64,000 nt of DNA from SZUA-35 sp964351995. GTDB taxonomy: Bacteria > Actinomycetota > Acidimicrobiia > Acidimicrobiales > SZUA-35. The stretch is from positions 1 through 64,000 of the forward strand of contig CAYGQE010000025.1 in assembly GCA_964351995.1 (NCBI GenBank), read 5' to 3'. The first letter of the stretch is position 1. Each line of letters begins with the position of its first letter. Position numbers and translations under genes: made by a program. Shown here piece after piece: positions 1 to 7,942 of the stretch. The notes beneath the pieces are model-generated. The model saw only the letters and a list, made by a program, of their open reading frames with translations. It was not told where the DNA came from and ran no database searches.

Positions 1-48
1 CGTCACGCTGGGGAACGATGTCAGGTGAAGCGGAAAGTACCAGAGCCG

Positions 49-82
49 TTCGTCGCAGCTCGTGGAGACGAGCTGCGACGAA
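49..82. terminator. Strong hairpin, probable bidirectional terminator
   Basis: A perfect 15-bp inverted repeat (49-63 with 68-82) encloses a 4-nt GGAG loop. It lies about 130 bp beyond the end of the minus-strand msrB gene. There is no T-run, which is common for actinobacterial terminators. No convincing gene is visible in bases 1-210. A tandem 10-bp repeat (acgcattgat twice, about 162-181) lies between the hairpin and msrB. Confidence 0.5.
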
Positions 83-210
83 CTCGATCGGTGGGTTCTC
101 GGCGTGTTGTCCCATCACCGACAAGCTAACTCAAGCAATGCAGCTGACGAAGACTGTGGTCACGCATTGATACGCATTGATCAGAGGATCTTGATCAGGT
201 CTCGGCGCGA

Positions 211-633
211 TCATCCATTGGAGTCCGCAGCCGCCGGCTTGAAGGCCAACGACGCTGAATTCATGCAGAACCGGTCACCGGTTTCAGTGGGGCCGTCGGG
301 GAAGACGTGGCCGAGATGGGCGCCGCAGTTGCCGCACACCGACTCGACCCGACGCATGCCGAAGCTGCGGTCTTCGACCTCGCCGACTTTGGATGGGTCG
401 ATGGCCCGGTCGAAACTGGGCCAGCCGCAATGGGCATCGAACTTTGTCTCGCTCTTGAAGAGCTCTTCGTCGCAGACAACGCAGTGATACGTGCCGTCGT
501 CCCACACATCCCAGTACTCACCGCTGAAACCTGGCTCGGTTCCGGCGTGTTGAGTGACTTGAAATTGTTCCGGCGTCAGTCGCTCGCGCAGCTCTTCTTC
601 AGTGAACTTCTCGCCTGAATGAATCTTGGTCAT
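211..633 (-). CDS. msrB: Peptide-methionine (R)-S-oxide reductase MsrB
   Basis: A 140-residue protein that reduces methionine-R-sulfoxide in oxidised proteins. Two CxxC pairs (CVVC and CGNC) form the structural zinc site, and the catalytic motif RFCMNSASL carries the active-site Cys near the C-terminus, as in the canonical family. HCGWPSFD is the family substrate-binding signature. The frame stays open upstream, but homology begins at MTKIHSGEKFTEEELRERL, so the ATG at 633 is taken as the start. Length matches single-domain MsrB; no MsrA partner is fused or adjacent. It is the last gene of a minus-strand run. Confidence 0.95.
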   Translation of the reverse strand: MTKIHSGEKFTEEELRERLTPEQFQVTQHAGTEPGFSGEYWDVWDDGTYHCVVCDEELFKSETKFDAHCGWPSFDRAIDPSKVGEVEDRSFGMRRVESVCGNCGAHLGHVFPDGPTETGDRFCMNSASLAFKPAAADSNG

Positions 634-747
634 ACCGGACCCAACCCTTCGCTTGGTTCGTGAGTTCCCGATTGTCGCAGATCTTGCTCGTCGATTGGAG
701 AGCCAGGTGATCAAGCGACTGAGTGGAGAGGGTCCCGACACCTCGTC

Positions 748-1722
748 TCAGTCCTCGACCCTGCGGGCGTCTTCGACGAGGTTGATCTCGTAGATGACTT
801 CATCGAGGCGGTCACCGGCTTCGATGGGCGCAAAGCGCTGGGGGTGCTCAGCCGAGATACAGCTCTGAACCGGCGCCAGGATCGTCCACGGCGTCGGGTG
901 AAGAAACTGGACGACCGAGTACCGCTCGCCCGGCTGATCTGGATCAGCGACGACTCGGTGCCAGCCGCTGGGGATCTGCCCGTTGGTGATGTGCTGGAGC
1001 ATGATGCCAGTGTTGATGATCATGCCGCCCTCAGGTGGAACAGCGTCGACCCAGCGGTCTCCATCGATCTGCACTTGCAAGCCCCGGGCCGATGCCCTTG
1101 GCAGAGCAGTGATCAGGTTGATGTCGGCGTGTTCGGCGGCCCACACGTGGGTCTCACCAGGAGCCGCTTCCATGGCCGGATAGTGGATGGCCCGGGTGAG
1201 GGTGGTGCCGTCGATCGTCATCTTGTCGAAGAAGCTCTCGTGGCAACCGATGCCGACAGCGATGATTCGCAGGAACCGACGTTGGATGTCCTCGATGGCG
1301 TCGTGGAAGGTGCTGAGCACGCCGGTGATGCCGGGGACCTGCGCTTCAGGAAGCACCCGATCGGGGTAGCGCGATGGGTACTTCCGACGCAGCGGGTGGC
1401 CTTCGGGGATAGGAGCGCCCCAGTTGATCATCTCTTTCCAATCGGGCACGTCGCTGACTGCAGCGGTCTCGACGAGCAGCCCGGTGTAACCGGTCTGGCC
1501 ATGGGTCCCCGGCGCTGCGGCTTTCACCTTCTCTTCGACGGGCAACGAAAAGAACTGTTCGAGCAACCCGTAGGCCTCGTCGAGCAGGTCGGCGCTGAGG
1601 TCGTGGCTGGTGTAGACGAAGCCATTGGTGAGGCTCTGCATCACGCCGTCGACGACGGCCGCCCGTTGCGCAGCGGTGCCGTTTTCGAAAGCGAGAAGAT
1701 CGACGTCGAGGATGTCTTGCAT
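748..1722 (-). CDS. 2-oxoglutarate/Fe(II) oxygenase, isopenicillin N synthase-like
   Basis: A 324-residue soluble enzyme of the isopenicillin-N-synthase/2OG-Fe(II) dioxygenase superfamily. The N-terminal DIOX_N-like half includes GFVYTSHDL and the FFSLPVEEK segment typical of the family. The C-terminal jelly roll carries the iron facial triad HxD...H (in EHADINLIT and the distal His in SGWHRV) and the 2OG-binding RxS in ERYSVVQF. It lies 9 bp after the kinase-like gene upstream, so the two are probably co-transcribed. The substrate cannot be told from sequence; plant-hormone-like, amino-acid or secondary-metabolite substrates are all possible. Confidence 0.85.
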   Translation of the reverse strand: MQDILDVDLLAFENGTAAQRAAVVDGVMQSLTNGFVYTSHDLSADLLDEAYGLLEQFFSLPVEEKVKAAAPGTHGQTGYTGLLVETAAVSDVPDWKEMINWGAPIPEGHPLRRKYPSRYPDRVLPEAQVPGITGVLSTFHDAIEDIQRRFLRIIAVGIGCHESFFDKMTIDGTTLTRAIHYPAMEAAPGETHVWAAEHADINLITALPRASARGLQVQIDGDRWVDAVPPEGGMIINTGIMLQHITNGQIPSGWHRVVADPDQPGERYSVVQFLHPTPWTILAPVQSCISAEHPQRFAPIEAGDRLDEVIYEINLVEDARRVED

Positions 1723-1731
1723 TCCCGAAGA

Positions 1732-2886
1732 CTATTCGACGAAGAACGTCAGTCCCGTTCGGATGGCCGGGACGATGTCATCACGGTGGTAGATCTGCTC
1801 CGAGGCTTCGATGCCGTCACAGAACCGTTGGTAGACAATCGCCAATCGAATCGCAGCGAGCGGACGAAACGCCGTCCATGCCGCCTGGTCGCAACCGAGC
1901 AGGTCGAGCCAGCGCTCAGTGGCCTCGCTCCCCCAATCCGGCATGTAGCTGTCGAGCACGGTGAGGTCGAACAGCGGGTGCGAGATCGACGCATCACCCC
2001 AGTCGATGATTGCGTCTTCCGCCCCTTGAGTGGCCAGCCGGAGGTTGCCCCCATGCAGATCACCGTGCACCAGTGTTGATTCGACCCGGGCGGCGGCCCA
2101 TCGATCGGCGACTTGGTGGGTCAGCGCAGCGAGCTTGGCTCGCTCGTCAACCGAGAGAACGTCGCGTTGTCTATCAGCGACCGCCAGCAACTCGGTCGCC
2201 ATCTGCTCTGGACCGAATCGAGGCACGGTCAAAAGGCTGTCGAGATCGAGTCGATTGCGAGCGGCGTGAAACCGCTCGACCGCTGCGAAGTACCGCTCGG
2301 GATCGATGCCGTAACCGTCACGTTCACCAACCTCGCGCATCAGCGTCACTCCTCGACGCGTCGCAACGGGCTCGGGCACAAGGGTCGGCTCGGCATCGGC
2401 AAGCGCTTGCATCACGTCGGGCTCGTGAGCGAAGAAGTCGGGGACCGCCTTCAGCCACAACTCGGTCCCGTCAGCAATGGGCAACCGAAGCAGACACGAG
2501 AGGTTCCAGGTGCGGATCTGCTGGATCGGACCTCGACGGCTCAGACCGCGCTCGGAAATGGCCTCATCAGCCCAGTCAGTGAGCTCAGCAACACCACCGA
2601 CCTTCGCATAGGACGCACGGCGCTCGTCTTCGGACAGCTCGCCCGGCCATGGCTCGAGAACTGCCGGATCCACATCGGGTGCCTCCACGAGGTAGGTGAC
2701 GGGACCACCGGGAAACGTGCCACCCTCGAGCAGCCGAACGACCGTGACATCGACCCCGAGCGCGAGCCGAGCGGCCTCGACCAGCGGGCCGCTCTCCATC
2801 CACCAGGGGGATTCGACGTCGAATGCTGGCAGCACCCCTCTCGGATCGTTCACGACCAGCGTGACGATCCGAGGGGGCGGTGTCAT
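1732..2886 (-). CDS. Aminoglycoside phosphotransferase-family kinase-like protein
   Basis: 384 residues with the APH/choline-kinase fold signature. The catalytic loop is LVHGDLHGGNLRL (Brenner-type HxDxxxxN), followed by the metal-binding Asp in AIIDWGDASISHPLFDL. The N-terminal ~100 residues are less conserved and look like a family-specific extension. The ATG at 2886 lies 13 bp after the upstream cyclophilin stop, suggesting one transcript with the cyclophilin and the downstream dioxygenase. The substrate is unknown; most environmental members are not antibiotic-resistance enzymes, and nothing here points to resistance. Confidence 0.8.
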   Translation of the reverse strand: MTPPPRIVTLVVNDPRGVLPAFDVESPWWMESGPLVEAARLALGVDVTVVRLLEGGTFPGGPVTYLVEAPDVDPAVLEPWPGELSEDERRASYAKVGGVAELTDWADEAISERGLSRRGPIQQIRTWNLSCLLRLPIADGTELWLKAVPDFFAHEPDVMQALADAEPTLVPEPVATRRGVTLMREVGERDGYGIDPERYFAAVERFHAARNRLDLDSLLTVPRFGPEQMATELLAVADRQRDVLSVDERAKLAALTHQVADRWAAARVESTLVHGDLHGGNLRLATQGAEDAIIDWGDASISHPLFDLTVLDSYMPDWGSEATERWLDLLGCDQAAWTAFRPLAAIRLAIVYQRFCDGIEASEQIYHRDDIVPAIRTGLTFFVE

Positions 2887-2899
2887 GAAAGCAAGATGA

Positions 2900-3457
2900 T
2901 CAGTCGTCGTGCTCGGTGATCGTCACCGATTCAATCACGAGATCTTCAACGGGCTTGTCGCCGCCGCCGGTCTTGACCTTCTCCATCTGGTCGACGAGTT
3001 CGAGACCCTTGACGACCTTGCCGAAGAGCGCATACGCCGGTGGAAGACCAACGCCGCTGGGGCCAGAGATGACGAAGAACTGGCTGCCGTTGGTGTTGGG
3101 TCCGGCGTTGGCCATGGCCAAGGATCCGAGCTCGTAGCGACCGGGCTGAGGCAGTTCATCTTCGAACTTGTAGCCGGGACCGCCGCGACCGGAACCTTCG
3201 GGGCAGCCACCCTGGAGCACGAAGCCCTGGATGACGCGGTGGAAGGTGAGGCCGTCGTAGTAGTGATAGCGAGCGAGCGAGACGAAGTTGTTGACCGTCT
3301 TCGGCGCCGACGCTGGGTCGAGGGCAATGACGAGCGTTCCCATGCTCGTGACCATTTCGGCGCTGTAGCGCTTGGACAGATCGATGCACATATCGAAGGG
3401 ACCGTCGAACGAGGTCTGCCTCGGGCTGGATCCGTCAGTTGCTGGGCATTCGGGCAC
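2900..3457 (-). CDS. Cyclophilin-type peptidyl-prolyl cis-trans isomerase
   Basis: A 185-residue cyclophilin (PpiB type). The core has FVSLARYHYYDGLTFHRVI (catalytic Arg in FHRV), the GxGxxGPGYKFEDE segment, and NGSQFFV. The start is a GTG at 3457 preceded by AGGAG seven nt upstream, giving a short N-terminal extension (MPECPATDG...) before the fold. No signal peptide is visible, so it is probably cytoplasmic. A long structured element (3487-3555) separates it from metY upstream. Confidence 0.92.
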   Translation of the reverse strand: MPECPATDGSSPRQTSFDGPFDMCIDLSKRYSAEMVTSMGTLVIALDPASAPKTVNNFVSLARYHYYDGLTFHRVIQGFVLQGGCPEGSGRGGPGYKFEDELPQPGRYELGSLAMANAGPNTNGSQFFVISGPSGVGLPPAYALFGKVVKGLELVDQMEKVKTGGGDKPVEDLVIESVTITEHDD

Positions 3458-3486
3458 AGTGAACTCCTGAAATCGAGAAAGGTGAA

Positions 3487-3555
3487 GTGTCGCACGATCC
3501 CACCCGGAGAAGGTGTACCCGCAGCTCGCGAGATACGGGTGGCTTCGTGCGACAC
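3487..3555 (-). promoter_or_regulatory. Long two-tier stem-loop between metY and the cyclophilin gene
   Basis: An outer 11-bp perfect stem (3487-3497 with 3545-3555), a 2x2 internal loop, and an inner 7-bp stem (3500-3506 with 3536-3542) close a 29-nt apical region. Within that region ACCCG at 3517-3521 can alternatively pair with the same CGGGT arm at 3536-3540, so two folds compete. It may simply be the metY terminator (no U-run). The competing arms and its place 30 nt before the cyclophilin ribosome-binding site leave a regulatory role open. Confidence 0.45.
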
Positions 3556-3562
3556 TCCCTTG

Positions 3563-4885
3563 TCAGACCTTGCTGGCGGCGGCGAAACCCACCTCGAGGT
3601 CAGCGAGGATGTCGTCGATCGACTCGAGACCCACAGACAAGCGGATGAGACCGGGCTCGACACCCGTTGTCGCCTGCTCTTCCGGGCTGAGCTGGGAGTG
3701 CGTGGTCGATCCCGGGTGAATCACCAGTGACCGAACATCGCCGATGTTTGCAACGTGGGAGTGAAGCTCGAGCGCATTGACGAATGCTTCACCGGCGTCA
3801 CGCCCGCCCTTGATGACGAACGACGGAACCGAGCCGAAGCCGCGACCGTGCGTGTACTTCTTGGCCGCCTCGTGCCACGGCGACGACTCGAGACCGCTGA
3901 AGTTGACCGACTCGACCTCGTCACGAGCTTCCAACCATGCGGCGACCGTGTTGGCATTCTCGACGTGGCGTTCCATGCGAAGCGAGAGCGTCTCGACGCC
4001 CTGGAGGATCTGGAAGGCGTTGAACGGGCTGATCGCTGGACCGAGATCTCGCAGTAGTTGTACGCGTGCCTTGGCGATGAACGAGCCGTGTCCGAGCATC
4101 GGCCAGTAGGTCAAGCCGTGGTAGCTGGGATCGGGTTGGTTGTAGTTCGGGTACTTGTCAGCGTCGGAGAACTCGAAGGAGCCGCCGTCGACGATGACGC
4201 CGCCGATGGAGGTTCCATGACCACCGATGAACTTGGTGGCCGAGTGCACGACGATGTCTGCGCCCCATTCGAGCGGGCGAATGAGGTAGGGGGAGGCAAC
4301 GGTGTTGTCGATGACCAACGGCACGCCAGCAGCGTGCGCAGCATCAGCAACGGCGGCAATGTCGAGCACGTTGTTCTTCGGGTTGCCGATGGACTCGCCG
4401 TAGAACAGCTTCGTGTTGGGCTGCACGGCGGCGGCCCACGCCTCGGGATCATCCATGTCGTCGACGAAGGTGGTGGTGATGCCGTACTTGGGAAGCGTGT
4501 AATTGAGCAGGTTGTAGGTGCCGCCATAGAGCGCGGCGCCGGCGACGATGTGGTCGCCCGCTTCGGCGATGTTCATGATCGCCAGCGTCTCGGCTGCCTG
4601 GCCCGACGAGGTCGCAAGCGCACCGGGGACGCCGGCGGCGGTCTCAGAGAGGCCGTTCTCCAGCGCAGCAATGCGGGTTTCGAGCACACCCTGGGTGGGG
4701 TTCATGATGCGGGTGTAGATGTTGCCTGGCTCACCGAGAGCAAAGAGGTTCGCCGCGTGGGCCGAGTCTCGGAATTGGTAGGCAGTGGTCTGATAGATCG
4801 GGACCGCCCGTGAACCGGTGGCGATGTCTGGCTCTTGGCCCGAGTGGATCTGGCGGGTCTCGAAACCCCAGTCGGCGTTGCTCAT
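3563..4885 (-). CDS. metY: O-acetylhomoserine aminocarboxypropyltransferase (sulfhydrylase)
   Basis: A 440-residue PLP enzyme of the Cys/Met metabolism family that converts O-acetylhomoserine plus sulfide to homocysteine. Family hallmarks are SGQAAETLAI, YGGTYNLL, the PLP-lysine segment VVHSATKFIGGHG, and VIHPGSTTHSQLSPEEQ near the C-terminus. The length fits MetY rather than the shorter cystathionine gamma-synthase. The frame extends to an upstream TTG, but ATG 4885 is preceded by AAGGGG at proper spacing. A second, clearly diverged MetY is encoded at 48626-49921. An inverted repeat upstream (4926-4954) may be an operator. Confidence 0.93.
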   Translation of the reverse strand: MSNADWGFETRQIHSGQEPDIATGSRAVPIYQTTAYQFRDSAHAANLFALGEPGNIYTRIMNPTQGVLETRIAALENGLSETAAGVPGALATSSGQAAETLAIMNIAEAGDHIVAGAALYGGTYNLLNYTLPKYGITTTFVDDMDDPEAWAAAVQPNTKLFYGESIGNPKNNVLDIAAVADAAHAAGVPLVIDNTVASPYLIRPLEWGADIVVHSATKFIGGHGTSIGGVIVDGGSFEFSDADKYPNYNQPDPSYHGLTYWPMLGHGSFIAKARVQLLRDLGPAISPFNAFQILQGVETLSLRMERHVENANTVAAWLEARDEVESVNFSGLESSPWHEAAKKYTHGRGFGSVPSFVIKGGRDAGEAFVNALELHSHVANIGDVRSLVIHPGSTTHSQLSPEEQATTGVEPGLIRLSVGLESIDDILADLEVGFAAASKV

Positions 4886-4925
4886 GTCATTCCCCTTCAA
4901 TGTGACGAAGTTCAGACACTAGCGT

Positions 4926-4954
4926 CAATTGTCGACCCAACCACTCGACAATTG
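4926..4954. promoter_or_regulatory. Operator-like inverted repeat in the metY divergent promoter region
   Basis: A perfect 10-bp inverted repeat, caattgtcga (4926-4935) and tcgacaattg (4945-4954), is separated by 9 nt. It lies 40 bp upstream of metY and 55 bp upstream of the divergent zinc-ribbon gene. Arm length and spacing suit a dimeric regulator site. The regulator is unknown; sulfur or methionine control is only inferred from the neighbour. Confidence 0.45.
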
Positions 4955-5009
4955 CAGCAGGGCGTTCCCGCAGCACTCAAACTGCCGGGATTGCGTCCGA
5001 TAGACCACC

Positions 5010-6425
5010 ATGCAGCTGTGCGAAAGCTGCGGCGCGTGCCGCGAAACTGATTGGCGTCTTTGCCCCTTCTGTCGGGCGGCGTTGTCGACCCCTGATCCGT
5101 CGACGTCGGGTGACAGCGAAAGATTCGACGCCCTCGCAGCGGCCGCCGAGGTCAGCGAACTCGACGTCCTGCCATCACTGATCATCGACGAAGAAGCCGA
5201 TGCCGAGCCCGAACCCGACCTCCTCACGGCACAGGACCTCGCCCACCTCACCGGCGACGGCCGGCCCTCGGTGAACGGCTGGGAGTCTCCGGCTCCACCC
5301 ACTGTGGCGCCGGCTGAAACCAACGACGGCATCGACGCTCCAGTATCGAAAGCTCTGGTGTTCCCCCTCGTTGCCGTAGCGCTCGCCGCCGTTGCCTTCG
5401 TGGCCTACAGCATCCTCTCCACTCCACCGCCAGAGCGTCCGGACGCTGTCGCGCTGATCGATCGGCCGACGACAACGACAACGATCGCCACAACAACGAC
5501 AGCGCCTCCCGCCGACCGGCCAGGCGTCATCGGCTTGGATCTCGCGGAACAGGCGGAGTGGCTCTGCGCTGGCGATCAATTCAGCATCGCTCGCGCCGAG
5601 GCGCCGAGCCTCGCGACCTACAACGACCTGCTCACGGTCACGAAGGACGGTCCCGGCGACTGGTTTGCGTCACCCGACGTCGAGACACTGCGGGGCTCTG
5701 TTCCCTCGCTCATCGGCTGCCTCACGACCGCCGACGGCGGCGAGATCGATCGCTGTCCTTCCGACGGAACGGTCATCAGCCGTCGATCGGTGATGTGGAC
5801 GTACAGAGTCTTGCAGAGCATCGACGGAGCCACACTCGGCTCAGCTGAAGGCACTGCGGTGGAGCTTCTGCCGTGCGAAACGCTGCTGGTCGAGGCGGCT
5901 GGGGAGGACCTCGCATCTTGGTCGCCGCTTCCTCGACAAGAGCTGGATGAGGTTGCCGCGGCCCACACCGAAGCCCCACACCCACAGGTTGCCTGCCCGT
6001 CATCAACCAACGATGAGCGAGTCTCCGCAGACCCCAGGTTGTTCGAACAGGCTGCACCCGCCCACGCAACAATCGACGGAATCACCGACGTCGATGTGAC
6101 CCTCCCGGCCGGGTGGCAGGCGACAGCAGATCGCCCGGTCGAAGTCGTGATGTGCCTCGAGTATGTCGAGGGCAGCGTCGCCGCCGGCGCCGACTCGCCG
6201 ACAGTTCCAGGTTCCGATGTGCCGACGATCGCCGAAGCATGCGATGGAACCGTACGCGTGCACGCCATGCATCGAGACGGCCAGATGATCACCTCGTGGG
6301 ACTACGTCAGCACGGCGTGTCCAAGTATCGGCGAACCGCTGACGCCCCCGGACAGCTGGTGGCTCGCGACGGTTGGACCAACGCTCGGCTACGAGACCGA
6401 ACCTTCCGAGACCGAAGGGTCATAG
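5010..6425 (+). CDS. Membrane protein with N-terminal zinc ribbon, function unknown
   Basis: A 471-residue protein. Residues 1-25 hold CxxCxxC...CPFC (MQLCESCGAC, LCPFC), a zinc-ribbon-like knuckle. An acidic linker follows, then one transmembrane helix around residues 112-132 (LVFPLVAVALAAVAFVAYS), a Thr-rich linker (TTTTTIATTTTAPP) and a Cys-containing extracellular domain of about 300 residues. The extracellular part has repeated xxC patterns (WLCAG, IGCL, LPCETL, VACPS, VMCLEY), suggesting disulfides. I do not recognise the family. The 3' end overlaps the convergent hpt gene by 37 bp. Confidence 0.7.
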   Translation: MQLCESCGACRETDWRLCPFCRAALSTPDPSTSGDSERFDALAAAAEVSELDVLPSLIIDEEADAEPEPDLLTAQDLAHLTGDGRPSVNGWESPAPPTVAPAETNDGIDAPVSKALVFPLVAVALAAVAFVAYSILSTPPPERPDAVALIDRPTTTTTIATTTTAPPADRPGVIGLDLAEQAEWLCAGDQFSIARAEAPSLATYNDLLTVTKDGPGDWFASPDVETLRGSVPSLIGCLTTADGGEIDRCPSDGTVISRRSVMWTYRVLQSIDGATLGSAEGTAVELLPCETLLVEAAGEDLASWSPLPRQELDEVAAAHTEAPHPQVACPSSTNDERVSADPRLFEQAAPAHATIDGITDVDVTLPAGWQATADRPVEVVMCLEYVEGSVAAGADSPTVPGSDVPTIAEACDGTVRVHAMHRDGQMITSWDYVSTACPSIGEPLTPPDSWWLATVGPTLGYETEPSETEGS

Positions 6426-6970
6426 ACCGCGATGTAGGGAAGGTTGCGATAGCGCTGGGCGACATCCAGTCCGTAGCCGACCACGAAAGCCGGCGGCAGT
6501 TCGAAGCCGACGTAGTCGACGCTGACGCCCGGGGCGGTCCGCCCCTCGCGCACCAACAGCGAGCAGGTCCGTAGTGACGCTGGCCCCTTGCCACTGAGGT
6601 ACTCGACCAGGTAGGCCATGGTCAGGCCAGAGTCGATGATGTCTTCGACGAGAATCACGTCTCGCCCGGCAACGGCACCGTCGAGGTCCTTGACGATCTT
6701 GACCACGCCGCTCGACTCGGTCGAGTCGCCGTAGGAAGACACCGCCATGAAGTCGATCTCGACGGGCCCATTGATCGCCCGCATCAGGTCGGCGATGAAC
6801 ACCACGCTGCCCTTGAGCACACCGATCAGCAGCGGTGCTCGACCTTCGAGGTCGTCGGTGATCTGCTGACCGAGCTCGGCGACGCGCTGCTGGAGTTGTT
6901 CGGTCGTGACGAGGATCTCGCCGACCTCGTTCGGGGGGAACGCCTCGACTGGCGGTGAAGCGTCGCTCAC
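6389..6970 (-). CDS. hpt: Hypoxanthine phosphoribosyltransferase
   Basis: A 193-residue purine salvage enzyme (hypoxanthine/guanine + PRPP to IMP/GMP). It has the PRPP-binding loop VILVEDIIDSGLTMAYL, the PPi loop LLIGVLKGSVVFIADL and the flexible-loop SSYGDSTESSG motif, all in canonical order, plus the C-terminal VDYVGFELPPAFVVGYGLDVAQRYRNLPYIAVYDP block shared by bacterial Hpt. The ATG at 6970 overlaps the stop of the upstream enoyl-CoA hydratase gene by 4 bp, implying coupled translation. Confidence 0.96.
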   Translation of the reverse strand: MSDASPPVEAFPPNEVGEILVTTEQLQQRVAELGQQITDDLEGRAPLLIGVLKGSVVFIADLMRAINGPVEIDFMAVSSYGDSTESSGVVKIVKDLDGAVAGRDVILVEDIIDSGLTMAYLVEYLSGKGPASLRTCSLLVREGRTAPGVSVDYVGFELPPAFVVGYGLDVAQRYRNLPYIAVYDPSVSEGSVS

Positions 6971-7752
6971 GATCCGCTGAACTCTGCTTTACCGGGACCG
7001 TTTTCGAGGAAGCTCGTGATGCCAGTGACCGAGTCGTCGGTCTGGAACGCAGCAACGAACTCGCGCTTCTCGATCGCGATGGCTTCTTCGATCGAGACGT
7101 GCAGTCCGTCCATGATCGCCTTCTTGCAGTTGCGCAGCGCGGCAGGACCGTTGGCGAATGCTGCGACCATGGCGATGGCCTCGGCGAGCACCTCTTCGTT
7201 CGGGTGGACAGCCGAGACGAGACCGATCGCCAGCGCCTCGGTGGCGTCGACCATGCGACCGGTGTAATTGAGCTCCTTGGACTTGGTGATGCCCACGAGT
7301 CGGGTCAGGCGCTGCGTACCACCGGCACCGGGGATGATGCCGAGCAGGATCTCGGGCTGACCGAACTTGGCGCCCTCACCGCAGATCCGGAAGTCGGTGC
7401 TCATCGACAGCTCGCAGCCGCCACCGAGGGCGAAACCGTTGACTGCGGCCACCGTGATTTGTGGCAGGTTCTCGATGGCGAAGATCGCATCGTTGAGCGG
7501 ATCGACCATCGGCGACGGATCGCGAACATCGCCCTCGATCGGGAACTCGGCGATGTCGGCACCAGCGGCGAAGAAGCGGTCACCGCCGTAGAGCACGACA
7601 CCTCGGATGTCGTCTCGGGTCTCGAGTTCGGTTGCGGCGGCAAGCAACTCTTCACCCACCTGCTTGTTCAAGGCATTCACTTTGGGTCGATCCAAACGGA
7701 TGATGGCCACGCCGGCAGTGCCGGATTCTTCGATGTTGACGAACTCACCCAT
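6967..7752 (-). CDS. Enoyl-CoA hydratase/isomerase family protein
   Basis: A 261-residue crotonase-fold enzyme. Oxyanion-hole segments are visible: FAAGADIAEF and AVNGFALGGGCELSMSTDFRI. The catalytic Glu is present in GQPEILLGIIPGAGGTQRL, so hydratase activity in beta-oxidation is plausible. The start is ATG 7752 with GAAGGGA 7 nt upstream; the more upstream methionine in frame lacks support. Translationally coupled to hpt (4-bp overlap), an unusual pairing, since hpt normally sits with tilS/ftsH. Confidence 0.9.
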   Translation of the reverse strand: MGEFVNIEESGTAGVAIIRLDRPKVNALNKQVGEELLAAATELETRDDIRGVVLYGGDRFFAAGADIAEFPIEGDVRDPSPMVDPLNDAIFAIENLPQITVAAVNGFALGGGCELSMSTDFRICGEGAKFGQPEILLGIIPGAGGTQRLTRLVGITKSKELNYTGRMVDATEALAIGLVSAVHPNEEVLAEAIAMVAAFANGPAALRNCKKAIMDGLHVSIEEAIAIEKREFVAAFQTDDSVTGITSFLENGPGKAEFSGS

Positions 7753-7929
7753 GATTGATCCCTTCGACCTGCGCCGAGTGCGCAGGCAGGTGGATAGCAC
7801 ACCGGGGAGAACCGGTCGATCTCCACCTCAACATAGTGGTCGATGCTCTGGCGAACGGTTTTGATGCTCCCGCCGAAGACCTTGACCTGATCTTGAGAAA
7901 TGCCCTGCGCTCGCTTGATCTTCGATTCT

Positions 7930-7935
7930 TATCTT
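7930..7935 (+). promoter_or_regulatory. Candidate -10 box for a leaderless transcript
   Basis: TATCTT lies 7 nt before the ATG at 7943, and no Shine-Dalgarno is present. Placement matches the TANNNT-N6-8-start pattern seen at several other genes here. Confidence 0.4.
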
Positions 7936-7942
7936 GGGCTGC

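Noticed and set aside
844..2079. Long plus-strand open frame (about 411 codons)
   Set aside because: Antisense to the dioxygenase and kinase-like genes, which have clear family motifs. Its translation is low-complexity with no motif, typical of the mirror frame in high-G+C DNA.
1732..2886. Aminoglycoside-resistance gene
   Set aside because: Only the general APH fold motifs are present; the family is broad and no resistance context or mobile element is nearby.
3487..3555. SAM or other known riboswitch controlling metY
   Set aside because: The structure is downstream, not upstream, of metY on its own strand, and no SAM-riboswitch core was recognised.
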